Below the pieces are notes generated by a model. It saw only the letters and a list, made by a program, of their open reading frames with translations, was not told where the DNA came from and searched no databases. From positions 1-64,000 of the forward strand of contig NZ_CAMPHI010000008.1 of assembly GCF_946885955.1 (NCBI RefSeq): DNA of 64,000 bases, in the 5' to 3' direction. The stretch's first letter is position 1. Each line of letters begins with the position of its first letter. Of this stretch, positions 53,090 through 61,972 are shown in pieces. Both the position numbers and the translations under genes were made by a program. This DNA is from an uncultured Pseudomonas sp. Its GTDB lineage: Bacteria > Pseudomonadota > Gammaproteobacteria > Pseudomonadales > Pseudomonadaceae.

Positions 53090-54586
53090 ATGAGCACAGT
53101 AGGACACCTGATCAACGGCCAGATCGTCAGCGACGCTGCTCGCCTGCAGGACGTGTACAACCCCTCCACCGGCGAAGTCAGCAAGCAAGTTGCTCTGGCG
53201 TCGGCCGCGACCGTCGAGCAGGCCATCGCTGCCGCCGAAGCCGCCTTCCCTGAGTGGCGCAACACCCCCCCGATCAAGCGGGCACGGGTGATGTTCCGCT
53301 TCAAGGAATTGCTCGAAAAAAACGCCGAACGCATCGCCCAGATGATCGGCGAGGAGCACGGCAAGATCGCCCACGACGCGCTGGGTGAACTGCAGCGCGG
53401 CATCGAGAACGTCGAGTACGCGTGCGGCGCCCCCGAGCTGCTCAAGGGCGAGCACAGCAAGAACGTCGGCCCGAACATCGACTCCTGGAGCGAGTTCCAG
53501 CCGCTGGGCGTAGTGGCCGGGATCACCCCGTTCAACTTCCCGGCGATGGTGCCGCTGTGGATGTTCCCCATGGCCATCGTCTGCGGCAACTGCTTCATCC
53601 TCAAGCCGTCCGAGCGTGACCCCAGCTCCACCCTGTTCATTGCCCAGCTGCTGCAGGAGGCCGGCCTACCCAATGGGGTGATGAACGTGGTCAACGGCGA
53701 CAAGGAAGCGGTGGACGTGCTGCTCAGCGACGAACGCATCCAGGCTGTCAGCTTCGTTGGTTCGACTCCGATCGCCGAGTACATCTACAAAACCGCCAAT
53801 GCCAACGGCAAGCGCTGCCAGGCCCTGGGCGGCGCGAAGAACCACGCCATCGTGATGCCCGATGCGGACATAGATAACGCCGTCAATCAGCTGCTGGGCG
53901 CGGCCTTCGGCTCCTCCGGCGAGCGTTGCATGGCGCTCTCCGTGGCCGTCGCCGTGGGCGATGCGGCCGCCGACGCGCTGATCGAGAAGATGCAGACCGC
54001 CATGCAGTCGCTGAAGGTTGGTGCCTACTCGGACAAGAGCAACGACTTCGGCCCGGTGATTACCAAGGTCCATCAGCAAAAGGTAGTCGGTTACATCGAC
54101 AGCGCCGAAGAACAGGGTGCGACCATCGTGGTCGACGGCCGCAACCCACAGGTGGCGGGACACGAAAACGGTTTCTTCGTTGGCGGTACGCTGATCGATC
54201 GGGTAAACCCCGAGATGCTCAGCTACAAGGAAGAGATCTTCGGCCCGGTGCTGCAGGTTGTGCGGGTCGAGAGCATGCAGGCAGCAATGGACCTGATCGA
54301 TGCTCACGAATACGGCAACGGTACTTGTATCTTTACTCGTGATGGCGAAGCAGCGCGCTACTTCTCCGACAACATCAAGGTCGGCATGGTCGGTATAAAC
54401 GTGCCCTTGCCGGTGCCGGTGGCCTATCACAGCTTTGGCGGCTGGAAGCGCTCACTGTTCGGCGACCTGCACGCCTACGGCCCGGACGCCGTTCGCTTCT
54501 ACACCAAGCGCAAGACCGTTACTCAGCGTTGGCCGTCGGCTGGGGTGCGCGAGAGTGTCTCGTTCTCTATGCCGACAATGAAGTGA
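53090..54586 (+). CDS. dddC: Methylmalonate/malonate-semialdehyde dehydrogenase DddC
   Basis: A 498-residue CoA-acylating aldehyde dehydrogenase of the MmsA type: TPFNFPAMVPLWMFP, catalytic Cys in GSSGERCMALS, and KEEIFGPVLQVVR. It would convert malonate semialdehyde to acetyl-CoA and CO2, finishing the DMSP carbon route. AGGAG precedes ATG 53090. It is the last gene of the plus-strand ddd run. Confidence 0.9.
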   Translation: MSTVGHLINGQIVSDAARLQDVYNPSTGEVSKQVALASAATVEQAIAAAEAAFPEWRNTPPIKRARVMFRFKELLEKNAERIAQMIGEEHGKIAHDALGELQRGIENVEYACGAPELLKGEHSKNVGPNIDSWSEFQPLGVVAGITPFNFPAMVPLWMFPMAIVCGNCFILKPSERDPSSTLFIAQLLQEAGLPNGVMNVVNGDKEAVDVLLSDERIQAVSFVGSTPIAEYIYKTANANGKRCQALGGAKNHAIVMPDADIDNAVNQLLGAAFGSSGERCMALSVAVAVGDAAADALIEKMQTAMQSLKVGAYSDKSNDFGPVITKVHQQKVVGYIDSAEEQGATIVVDGRNPQVAGHENGFFVGGTLIDRVNPEMLSYKEEIFGPVLQVVRVESMQAAMDLIDAHEYGNGTCIFTRDGEAARYFSDNIKVGMVGINVPLPVPVAYHSFGGWKRSLFGDLHAYGPDAVRFYTKRKTVTQRWPSAGVRESVSFSMPTMK

Positions 54587-54930
54587 GCTAGATCTTTCAA
54601 AGCTACAGCAGAGCTGCACATTCCATTAGCAGGGTGTGCAGTTAATAGCTTTCTAGTAAGCGGTCAACAGGGCACGCCTGACCGAGCGTCAATTTGAGTC
54701 GCTAGATCCTACTCCCGACTGGCCGCTTACTCCTGTTGCAGCCGGCTGCTATGGGTCGACTGCAGCCCGCCACGAAGGCTGGAGTTGACCCAATAATGTC
54801 ACTCAGCAGCATCAATGGGTGTTTCCGATTGTTTCGTCCTGCTGGCTGCTCTACTGATCCTCTCGGGTGCCGCGCAACTCATCCAGATGTTCGTGGCTGA
54901 ATGAAGTAGCCGGCAGTGTCGGCCGGTTCG
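54587..54930. other. Spacer after dddC
   Basis: No gene seen. A large imperfect hairpin lies at 54599-54652 (AAAGCTA...TAGCTTT outer arms, CTGCACA/TGTGCAG inner arms) and may end the ddd transcript. The stretch 54660-54900 is relic spacer DNA. Confidence 0.45.
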
Positions 54931-55839
54931 CTATATCGCCCCGGCAATGTGCTCGCGCAGCCAGCGATGCGCTGGGTCGCGATGGGAGCGCTCGTGCCAG
55001 AGCATGACCATCTCGTAGCCTGGTACCTGAACGGGCGGCTCGGTCACCTGCAGGGCAGTGTTTCCGCGAACCAGGCGCTCAGGCAGCATCGCCACCAGGT
55101 CCGTGCTCAGCAAAGTCGAGATGACGAACAGAAAGTGCGGAACGGAAAGCGACACTCGGCGCGACAGGCCCGTCGCCGCTAGCGTCTCGTCGGTCACGCC
55201 GCGAAAGCCCCCGCCGTTCGGCGACACGATCACATGGTCGAGCCGGCAGAATCGCTCCAGCGTAGGCGGCGCTCCCAGTTCGGGATGGCCCGCCCGGCCC
55301 GCCAGCACGTAGCGCTCCGTGAAGAGGGTGCGGCCGTGCAGCTCAGGTGGCGCGTCGTCTCGGGTATGGAAGGCCAGGTCGATCTCGCCCCGTTCTGCTT
55401 GCCGCGCGATACGTGACGGCACCAGTTCCAGCACCGCGAGCCGGGTATTCGGCGCTGCCGAGCGCAACTTGGCCAGCGCCGGTAGCACGATGGTCGAGTC
55501 GCCATAGTCGGAGGCCATGACGCGCCAGGTATGGCAGGCCTCGGCGGGGTCGAAGGGCCGCGTGGGTGACACCGCGTGTCCCAGCGTCTCCAGCGCCTGG
55601 CGCAACGGTTCGCGCAGTTCGTCCGCCCGCGCTGTCGGGAGCATGCCGCGCGGGCCCGGCAGCAGCAACGGATCGCCGAAGAACTCCCGCAGCTTGGCGA
55701 GGTGCACGCTCACCGCGGGCTGTGACAGGTTTAGCCGCTCCGCCGCACGGGTGACGTTGTGCTCCGCCAGCAGTACATCCAGGGTGACCAGCAGGTTGAG
55801 GTCCAGCCTTCCGAGATTACTCACCGCAATACCTGGCAT
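54931..55839 (-). CDS. LysR-family regulator divergent from a quinone reductase
   Basis: A 302-residue LysR regulator of the NodD/LeuO-like branch (LDLNLLVTLDVLLAEHNVTR, helix-turn-helix AERLNLSQPAVSVHLAKLRE). It differs clearly from the GcvA-like regulator at 46113. The divergent partner at 55911 is its likely target. The ribosome site before ATG 55839 is weak. Confidence 0.8.
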   Translation of the reverse strand: MPGIAVSNLGRLDLNLLVTLDVLLAEHNVTRAAERLNLSQPAVSVHLAKLREFFGDPLLLPGPRGMLPTARADELREPLRQALETLGHAVSPTRPFDPAEACHTWRVMASDYGDSTIVLPALAKLRSAAPNTRLAVLELVPSRIARQAERGEIDLAFHTRDDAPPELHGRTLFTERYVLAGRAGHPELGAPPTLERFCRLDHVIVSPNGGGFRGVTDETLAATGLSRRVSLSVPHFLFVISTLLSTDLVAMLPERLVRGNTALQVTEPPVQVPGYEMVMLWHERSHRDPAHRWLREHIAGAI

Positions 55840-55910
55840 ATCGGATATTCATTTCAACTATACCCGGCAAATCTCCATCCTGCCCACACACAACCCTTGG
55901 AGGCCCAGCC

Positions 55911-56690
55911 ATGAATATTCTGCTCGTTTATGCCCACCCCGAACCCCGATCGCTCAACGGCTCGTTCAAGGACTTCACAGTCAAACACCTGGAAGCCGCA
56001 GGACACAGCGTCCAGGTCTCGGACCTGTACGCGATGAACTGGAAGGCGCAGCTCGATACCGATGACAGCATCGAGCGCCGATCCGGCGAGCGTTTCGATC
56101 CCTCCCTCGACTCCAAGCATGCCTACGAGAACGGCCTGCAGAGCCTGGATATCGTGCACGAACAGGAGAAACTACTGTGGGCGGACGCGGTCATCCTGCA
56201 GTTCCCGCTCTGGTGGTTCTCCATGCCGGCCATCCTCAAGGGCTGGGTGGAGCGTGTCTATGCCTATGGTTTCGCCTACGGCGTGGGCGAGCATTCCGAC
56301 GCCCGCTGGGGCGACCGCTACGGCGAGGGTACGCTGGCCGGCAAGCGCGCCATGCTGATCGTCACCACCGGAGGTTGGGAGCCGCATTACAGCCCACGAG
56401 GCATCAACGGCCCGATTGACGAGCTGCTCTTCCCCATCCACCACGGTATCTTCTATTACCCCGGCTTCGACGTCCTGCCGCCATTCGTGGTCTACCGCAC
56501 CGGCAAGATCGACGAAGCCCGCTACACTACGATCTGCGACCAGCTCGGGCAGCGCCTGGACGAGCTGTTCAGCGCCGCGCCAATCCCCTTCCGCCCCCAG
56601 AATGCCGGCGCCTACGAAATCCCAGACCTCACCCTGCGCCCGGAGATCGCACCGGGGCAAACGGGGTTCGGCGTGCATGTCGAGCCATGA
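55911..56690 (+). CDS. NAD(P)H:quinone oxidoreductase (flavodoxin-2 fold)
   Basis: A 259-residue NQO1/MdaB-like FMN or FAD enzyme: VYAHPEPRSLNGSFKD start, FPLWWFSMPAILKGWVERVY and TTGGWEPHYSPRG. It reduces quinones or related electrophiles by two electrons. TTGGAGG precedes ATG 55911. It may protect against reactive compounds under the adjacent LysR regulator; a link to DMSP breakdown is only positional. Confidence 0.85.
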   Translation: MNILLVYAHPEPRSLNGSFKDFTVKHLEAAGHSVQVSDLYAMNWKAQLDTDDSIERRSGERFDPSLDSKHAYENGLQSLDIVHEQEKLLWADAVILQFPLWWFSMPAILKGWVERVYAYGFAYGVGEHSDARWGDRYGEGTLAGKRAMLIVTTGGWEPHYSPRGINGPIDELLFPIHHGIFYYPGFDVLPPFVVYRTGKIDEARYTTICDQLGQRLDELFSAAPIPFRPQNAGAYEIPDLTLRPEIAPGQTGFGVHVEP

Positions 56691-57059
56691 GGAGATGGCA
56701 CGCATCCAGCAGGGAGCCGCTGAAGCTCCCTGTTCGCCGCGAGCCGAAGCGGATGCCGGCTAGATGATTCTCAAACCATGAGATTGATGCTGCTGACTGC
56801 CCGCTTCTGGCCGATTCTAGCCTCCCGCTACCGCCCGCTTTCGGTCGATTTCCGCTGGTTATTCCTATCCCCCCCATGGGCCATGGCTTCAGAAAATACC
56901 TGGCGCCGGTAAATCGCATACGTTTCTGCGCTTTGCCAGCCAAGCCCCTTGGCCTTTGCAACGCTGCCCGCGGGCGACTATCGTGGCGGCCACACGTGCC
57001 AACTGACGGATGCTTATGCGTATGTGCCGAACCTGGGCTGGCTGGCGGGCTGCGCCACG
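56691..57059. other. Right junction of the accessory block
   Basis: No gene seen. A perfect 8-bp hairpin CAGGGAGC-CGCTGAA-GCTCCCTG at 56710-56732 is a possible terminator of the quinone reductase. The DNA at 56780-56870 (CCGCTTCTGGCCGATT-like) resembles relic spacers seen also left of acuI. Upstream in-frame extensions of the next gene have no ATG support. Confidence 0.45.
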
Positions 57060-58214
57060 ATGACCGATACGGTATTCCCCTGGCGCCAGGGTAACCGCTT
57101 CGTTTTGCTCAACGATGGGCCGGTGTTTTTTCCTCGGATGATCGAGCTGATAGCGGCCGCCGAACACCACGTCGAGTTCGAGCAATACCTGGTCGAGAGC
57201 GGTGCCTGTGCCACCGCTGTGATCGATGTGCTCTGTGCCGCGGCGCAACGTGGCGTGAGTGTGCGTTGCCTGTTCGACGATTTCGGTTGCCAGGGGCTGC
57301 TGCCCGCCGATCGCCTGCGCTTGAGCGCCGCCGGGGTGGAGGTGCGTTGGTACAACCCGCTGGGCTGGCGGCGTGGCTTGCGCAACTTCTACCGCGATCA
57401 CCGCAAGTTGTTGCTGGTCGATGGCCGCACGGCGTTTGTCGGCGGCACCGGCGCCACTGACGAGTTCTGGGTCCCCGGCGAACCGCAGAGCGCCTGGCAT
57501 GAGTTGATGGTGGAGATCAGCGGCCCGCTGGTCAGCGACTGGCAGCAGTTGTTCGACCGCCAATGGCTGGCCGCCAACGCGCGCCTGCGCTGGCGCGAGC
57601 GGCCGCGGCTGGGTTTCACGCGTTTGCCGCGGCAGCCGGTCGGGCAGGGGTTGGGCCGGGTGGCTTATGCCGACTCCCGGCAGCATCGCGATATCCTCCG
57701 CTCGCTGTTGCGCGCGCTGACCCTGAGCAAGAGCCGTATCTGGCTCGCGACCCCGTATTTTCTGCCGACCTGGAGAGTCCGCCGGGCGCTGCGCAAGGCT
57801 GCGGCGCGCGGTGTCGAGGTGCGCTTGCTGCTCAGCGGGCGGCATACCGACCATCCGCCGGTACGCTTTGCCGGCCAGCGCTATTACCCGAAACTGCTCA
57901 AGGCCGGCGTGCGGATCTTCGAGTACCAGCCACGCTTTTTGCACCTGAAGATGATTCTGGTCGACGACTGGGTGAGCATCGGCTCGTGCAATTTCGACCA
58001 CTGGAATCTGCGCTTCAACCTCGACGCCAATCTCGAAGCGCTCGAGCCGACGCTGACCGACGCGGCCGCGGCGTGCTTTCACGCGGATTTCGCCGATAGC
58101 CTCGAAGTCACCCTCGACCTCTGGCATGCCCGCCCCTTGTGGCGACGCGTGCAGCAGCGCATCTGGGGCTGGCTGGATCGACTGGTGGTCAACCTGCTCG
58201 ATCGCTGGCGCTAG
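57060..58214 (+). CDS. Cardiolipin-synthase-like phospholipase D
   Basis: A 384-residue phospholipase-D-superfamily protein with two HKD motifs, HRKLLLVDGRTAFVGG and HLKMILVDDWVSIGSCNFD. It is similar to cardiolipin synthase B-type enzymes without N-terminal membrane helices. It probably transfers phosphatidyl groups at the membrane. ATG 57060 (MTDTVFPWRQGNRF) is the first plausible start. Confidence 0.85.
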   Translation: MTDTVFPWRQGNRFVLLNDGPVFFPRMIELIAAAEHHVEFEQYLVESGACATAVIDVLCAAAQRGVSVRCLFDDFGCQGLLPADRLRLSAAGVEVRWYNPLGWRRGLRNFYRDHRKLLLVDGRTAFVGGTGATDEFWVPGEPQSAWHELMVEISGPLVSDWQQLFDRQWLAANARLRWRERPRLGFTRLPRQPVGQGLGRVAYADSRQHRDILRSLLRALTLSKSRIWLATPYFLPTWRVRRALRKAAARGVEVRLLLSGRHTDHPPVRFAGQRYYPKLLKAGVRIFEYQPRFLHLKMILVDDWVSIGSCNFDHWNLRFNLDANLEALEPTLTDAAAACFHADFADSLEVTLDLWHARPLWRRVQQRIWGWLDRLVVNLLDRWR

Positions 58215-58424
58215 CGGCCCGCTCGAACGCAGCGGCGCTGGCCATGCAAAATGCCCTGGCGGTATACCCGGATCATGCAGCTTGCATGGCAGGTATTGCC
58301 TGGCTGGCTTCTAACTTATTGATATGGATAGAAAATACATAAGGCTTCGGCTTGGCATGCTCAATGCTCTTTCAAGACGGGAAAAAGGTAACCCCGTTTT
58401 TTACCGACAAGAGAGGCTATTGCC

Positions 58425-58919
58425 ATGAATGCCATTGACCTGCTGAAAGCCGACCACCAGATCGTCAAAGAGATTCTCACCCAGCTGCAGGAGTCTTCCA
58501 CGCGGGCGGTCAAGGGCCGCACCCAACTGCTGTATAAGTTGGAAGCGGAAGTCAGCGTGCACACCAAGCTGGAAGAGGAGCTGCTCTATCCCGCCTTCAA
58601 GGAAGCCGGCGGCAAGGAGGAGGCGCAGATGTTCTACGAGGCCAAGGAAGAACACCGCACCGTCGACTCGCTGGTGCTTCCCGACTTGAAAGGCACCGAC
58701 CCATCGACCCCCGAGTTCACCGGTCGGGTCAAGGTGATCAAGGAGCTGCTCGAGCATCATATCGACGAAGAAGAGCGCGAACTGTTTCCCCGCGCTCGCA
58801 AGTTGCTCAGTAAATCCCGTCTGGACGAAATGGGTGAGCAAATGGCCGAGCGCAAAACCGAGCTGAAAAAACAGATCGGCGAGGCTCAGAAGCAAGATTC
58901 CTCGAACCAGGCTGCCTGA
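58425..58919 (+). CDS. Hemerythrin-domain protein
   Basis: A 164-residue all-helical protein with hemerythrin HHE pattern: LLKADHQIVKEIL, VHTKLEEELLYPAF, AKEEHRTVD and ELLEHHIDEEERELFP. A di-iron site binding O2, NO or iron is expected. The C-terminal tail is charged. ATG 58425 has AAGAGAGG upstream. Confidence 0.88.
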   Translation: MNAIDLLKADHQIVKEILTQLQESSTRAVKGRTQLLYKLEAEVSVHTKLEEELLYPAFKEAGGKEEAQMFYEAKEEHRTVDSLVLPDLKGTDPSTPEFTGRVKVIKELLEHHIDEEERELFPRARKLLSKSRLDEMGEQMAERKTELKKQIGEAQKQDSSNQAA

Positions 58920-59229
58920 TTGCGGGTCGACTCACTGGCAGGTCATCGAGAAACATTGCAGTTGGGGGTGCAGGCAGTTCTTGTCGTCGCGCCCCGCTTT
59001 CAAAGGTTCTAGTCCAATCGGGTGTCGTATCGCCAGGCGCGCTTTAGATCGCCTGGCGATAGCCGTCGAGTATTGAGTGGGCAGCCCGGCGGATTGATAT
59101 TCGCCGGGGCGCGCCTGTCGCGGGCGTCGTTGTGCGGGGGCGAGCCTTTAAAGGACCAGCCAATGCGGATCGCAGTGCTGAACCGGCTACCAACGATTAA
59201 ATGCGATTAATCAATAGGAGGGGTGCGGC
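58920..59229. other. Intergenic region with a perfect inverted repeat and a tiny ORF
   Basis: ATCGCCAGGCG (59029-59039) and CGCCTGGCGAT (59050-59060) form a perfect 11-bp stem with a 10-nt loop, without a T-run. Further on, ATG 59163 with AAGGA upstream opens a 15-residue ORF (MRIAVLNRLPTIKCD) ending at 59210, 20 bases before the next gene. It could be a leader peptide, but evidence is thin. Confidence 0.4.
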
Positions 59230-60165
59230 ATGATCGAAACCAATAACGTATACGTCGGCAACCTTGTGGACCCGGCCGACAGCCCCGGGGTGTCGTGGCG
59301 GGCGGTGTTTGCCGGTGCGGCGGGCTCGGTTGCCCTGACCTTGATCCTGATTCTGCTCGGCATGGCTCTTGGCTTCACGGCAATCGCGCCCTGGATGGGC
59401 GGCGGTATCAGCGGCCAGACCCTGGGCATTTCGGCGATTGTCTGGATCACCGTGACCCAGATAGTCGCGTCGGGGCTGGGGGGCTATATGGCTGGGCGTT
59501 TGCGTGCGCGCTGGGTCAGCGCGAATACCGACATGATGCGCGGCAAGGAAGCGCTGTTCCGTGATGGCGCCCATGGCTTTCTGGCGTGGTCGCTGGCGAC
59601 CCTGTTGACCGCTTTTCTGGTGCTGGGCTCGGTCGGCAACCTGCTTAGCAGCGGTATCCAGGCCGGTGGTACGGTCGTTTCCAGCGTGGTTTCGGGAGCG
59701 GCGGGGACGGCCTTGGGTGTGGTGGAGGAGGGTTCGCCGAGTGAGGAAAGCTCGCTCGGTTATTACATCGACACGCTGTTTCGTAGCGATCAGACCGCCG
59801 CACCCATGACCACCCCCGCGGAGGATCAGGCCATGCGGGCCGAGGCGTTGCGCATTTTTATCAACAGCATCGCCTCGGAAGGCTCGCAACTGAGCCTGGA
59901 TGACCGTGAATACCTCGGGCGTGTAGTCGCGCAGCGCACCGGCCTCGGCCAGGCGCAAGCCGAACAGCGGGTGGAGCAGGTGTTCGAGCGCGCTCGCCAG
60001 GCGCTAGAGAATGCGCGCAATGCGCTGCAGAGTGCCGCCGAGCAGGCGCGTAAAGTCGCGGCATGGAGTTCGTTGTGGATGTTCGTGGCGCTGTTGTGTG
60101 GCGCGCTCGTCGCCGGCCTGATGGCGGTATGGGGCGGTAAGCAACGCGATCGCATGCTGTTCTAG
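59230..60165 (+). CDS. Conserved membrane protein of unknown function
   Basis: A 311-residue protein with four predicted helices: about 28-50, 65-85, 112-135 and near the end 285-303. A long soluble region (about 160-280) contains a helical, Ala/Gln-rich stretch (ERARQALENARNALQSAAEQ). No recognised domain. A strong AGGAGGGG precedes ATG 59230. The coiled soluble part between membrane anchors suggests a scaffold or channel-like role; unknown. Confidence 0.65.
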   Translation: MIETNNVYVGNLVDPADSPGVSWRAVFAGAAGSVALTLILILLGMALGFTAIAPWMGGGISGQTLGISAIVWITVTQIVASGLGGYMAGRLRARWVSANTDMMRGKEALFRDGAHGFLAWSLATLLTAFLVLGSVGNLLSSGIQAGGTVVSSVVSGAAGTALGVVEEGSPSEESSLGYYIDTLFRSDQTAAPMTTPAEDQAMRAEALRIFINSIASEGSQLSLDDREYLGRVVAQRTGLGQAQAEQRVEQVFERARQALENARNALQSAAEQARKVAAWSSLWMFVALLCGALVAGLMAVWGGKQRDRMLF

Positions 60166-60338
60166 CCGGCTTGTCGACGTTCAGCTCCACCCGGCCGGGT
60201 GGGGTGGGCGTCGCGGCATGTTCTCGCTGCGTATTTCCGCACCCTTGTATTTCCGGGCCTATGTAGTAGCAGGCTGTTACCCGCCAGCATCGGCGCGGCG
60301 CAATACTGCTTCTCCCTCATTCAACACCGGAGAACACT

Positions 60339-60920
60339 ATGGCTGCCAAGAAGATTCTCATGCTGGTTGGCGATTACGTCGAAGACTACGAAGTGATGGT
60401 GCCGTTTCAGGCGCTGTTGATGGTCGGTCATAGCGTGCATGCGGTGTGTCCGGATAAAAGCAGCGGGCAGAGCGTGCGCACGGCGATCCACGATTTCGAG
60501 GGCGAGCAGACTTACAGCGAGAAGCCGGGGCATAACTTCGCCCTCAATTTCGATTTCGCCCAGGTCGTTGCGCAGGATTACGACGCGCTGCTGATCCCCG
60601 GCGGTCGTGCTCCCGAATACCTGCGGCTGAACCCTGCCGTGTTGGCGCTGGTGAAGGACTTCAATGTCGCCAACAAACCGATTGCCGCGGTCTGCCATGG
60701 CGCTCAGCTGTTGGCCGCCGCCGGGGTGCTGGAAGGCCGCGAATGCAGCGCCTATCCCGCCTGCGGGCCGGAAGTGCGCCTGGCCGGCGGCAGCTATATG
60801 GACATCCCTGTGGACCAGGCCCACGTGCAGGGCAACCTGGTCACGGCCCCGGCCTGGCCGGCACACCCGCAATGGCTGGCGGCGTTTTTGCGGTTGCTGG
60901 GTACCCGCATCGAGCTGTGA
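60339..60920 (+). CDS. DJ-1/PfpI family protein
   Basis: A 193-residue DJ-1/PfpI protein: [20 protein letters not shown] start, [13 protein letters not shown], and nucleophile elbow [13 protein letters not shown] with the conserved Cys-His. Family members are chaperones, glyoxalases/deglycases or amidases. ATG 60339 follows GGAGAAC. Confidence 0.88.
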   Translation: MAAKKILMLVGDYVEDYEVMVPFQALLMVGHSVHAVCPDKSSGQSVRTAIHDFEGEQTYSEKPGHNFALNFDFAQVVAQDYDALLIPGGRAPEYLRLNPAVLALVKDFNVANKPIAAVCHGAQLLAAAGVLEGRECSAYPACGPEVRLAGGSYMDIPVDQAHVQGNLVTAPAWPAHPQWLAAFLRLLGTRIEL

Positions 60921-61060
60921 AGTTGTATGGTTGAAACCTCGGCCGCGAGACTTTTCCCTCGCGGCTGAGGCTCTGCCCATTGGATTTGGCCATGCTTAAC
61001 CGGGCGACCCATGCAACACGCAATGGGTACAAAACCTTGGATTTACCCTGAGGCTCAGTC

Positions 61061-61366
61061 ATGTGCGAGCTGTATGTAAAAGCCGACCCGATTCTTTATG
61101 AATCCCGCTCCCGCTCGTTGCGCATTCGCGGCGTGGTCACCACCCTGCGTCTGGAAAACCAGTTCTGGGACATCCTCGCCGAGATCGCCGCGGTCGATGG
61201 CATGACCACCAACCAGCTGATCGCCAAGCTGTACGACGAGGTCATGGACTACCGCGGCGAAGTGGTGAATTTCGCCTCCTTCCTGAGGGTCAGTTGCACG
61301 CGTTTTCTCGCCCAGCGACAGGGCGCGGCCCAGACCGGTGCGCGTGTCAGCCTGGTGCGCAGCTAA
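61061..61366 (+). CDS. Ribbon-helix-helix domain protein
   Basis: A 101-residue protein resembling the RHH_4 family: RSRSLRIRGVVTTLRLENQFWDILAEIA and MTTNQLIAKLYDEV. Probably a small DNA-binding protein. GAGG lies before ATG 61061. It is in the same direction as the DJ-1 gene, 140 bp on. Target unknown. Confidence 0.75.
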   Translation: MCELYVKADPILYESRSRSLRIRGVVTTLRLENQFWDILAEIAAVDGMTTNQLIAKLYDEVMDYRGEVVNFASFLRVSCTRFLAQRQGAAQTGARVSLVRS

Positions 61367-61515
61367 TACCGCTCAGTACGGGCATCTCGAACACCGCGCG
61401 TTAGTACGCCAACCAGCGATGATCCGCAGGGGGCTGGGTGCGTCCCTGTGTCTCAGATGACCTGGGGGCTGGGCCCGGCTAGCATGCGGCAGGCCCCTGT
61501 ATCAGGAACCCTCGC

Positions 61516-61878
61516 TTGCCTCACTCCCGCGCCCTTCGTTACGGCAACTGGCTTGGCCTGGCGGCCATGTGCCTGCTGCTGCTCGGGCCTTTGCTGGGGC
61601 AGGGGTTGGCGCGATCTTCAGCCGAGTTGCAGTGGCTCGACGAGCTGGCCTGCTCCAGCGACCATAAAGCGCCGCAGCAACAGCCCCATGTCGGTGATTG
61701 GGCCAAGTGCGGTTACTGCACGCTGTTGCTGTCCTCGCCGGCGCTGGCCCGTATGGGCTTTGCACTGCCGCCCCTTTGCACGGGCCATTCCGTTGCTCGT
61801 TCGCTTGATGTTCCGGCCCCGCCTCCTGCGGACGTCTTCCCCGGTGCGCAGCCCCGCGCCCCACCCAGCCAGACCTGA
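61516..61878 (+). CDS. DUF2946 protein upstream of the copper receptor
   Basis: A 120-residue exported protein with an N-terminal hydrophobic segment and CGYC in the middle (WAKCGYCTLLLSSP), as in DUF2946 proteins, which often lie beside copper transport genes. The start is TTG 61516 with AGGAA eight bases upstream. It probably forms an operon with the OprC-like receptor 94 bp downstream. Confidence 0.7.
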   Translation: MPHSRALRYGNWLGLAAMCLLLLGPLLGQGLARSSAELQWLDELACSSDHKAPQQQPHVGDWAKCGYCTLLLSSPALARMGFALPPLCTGHSVARSLDVPAPPPADVFPGAQPRAPPSQT

Positions 61879-61972
61879 TCCGCACGGCTTCCGTGCTGCT
61901 CTGTGATTCGGTGTGACTGCGCCATTGCCTGGTGCGGCCGCCTTATGCGCCTCTCTGTCTGGAATTGTGCCA

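Noticed and set aside
51902..53455. 517-codon open frame antisense to dddB/dddC
   Set aside because: Spans two convincing genes on the other strand and has no domain.
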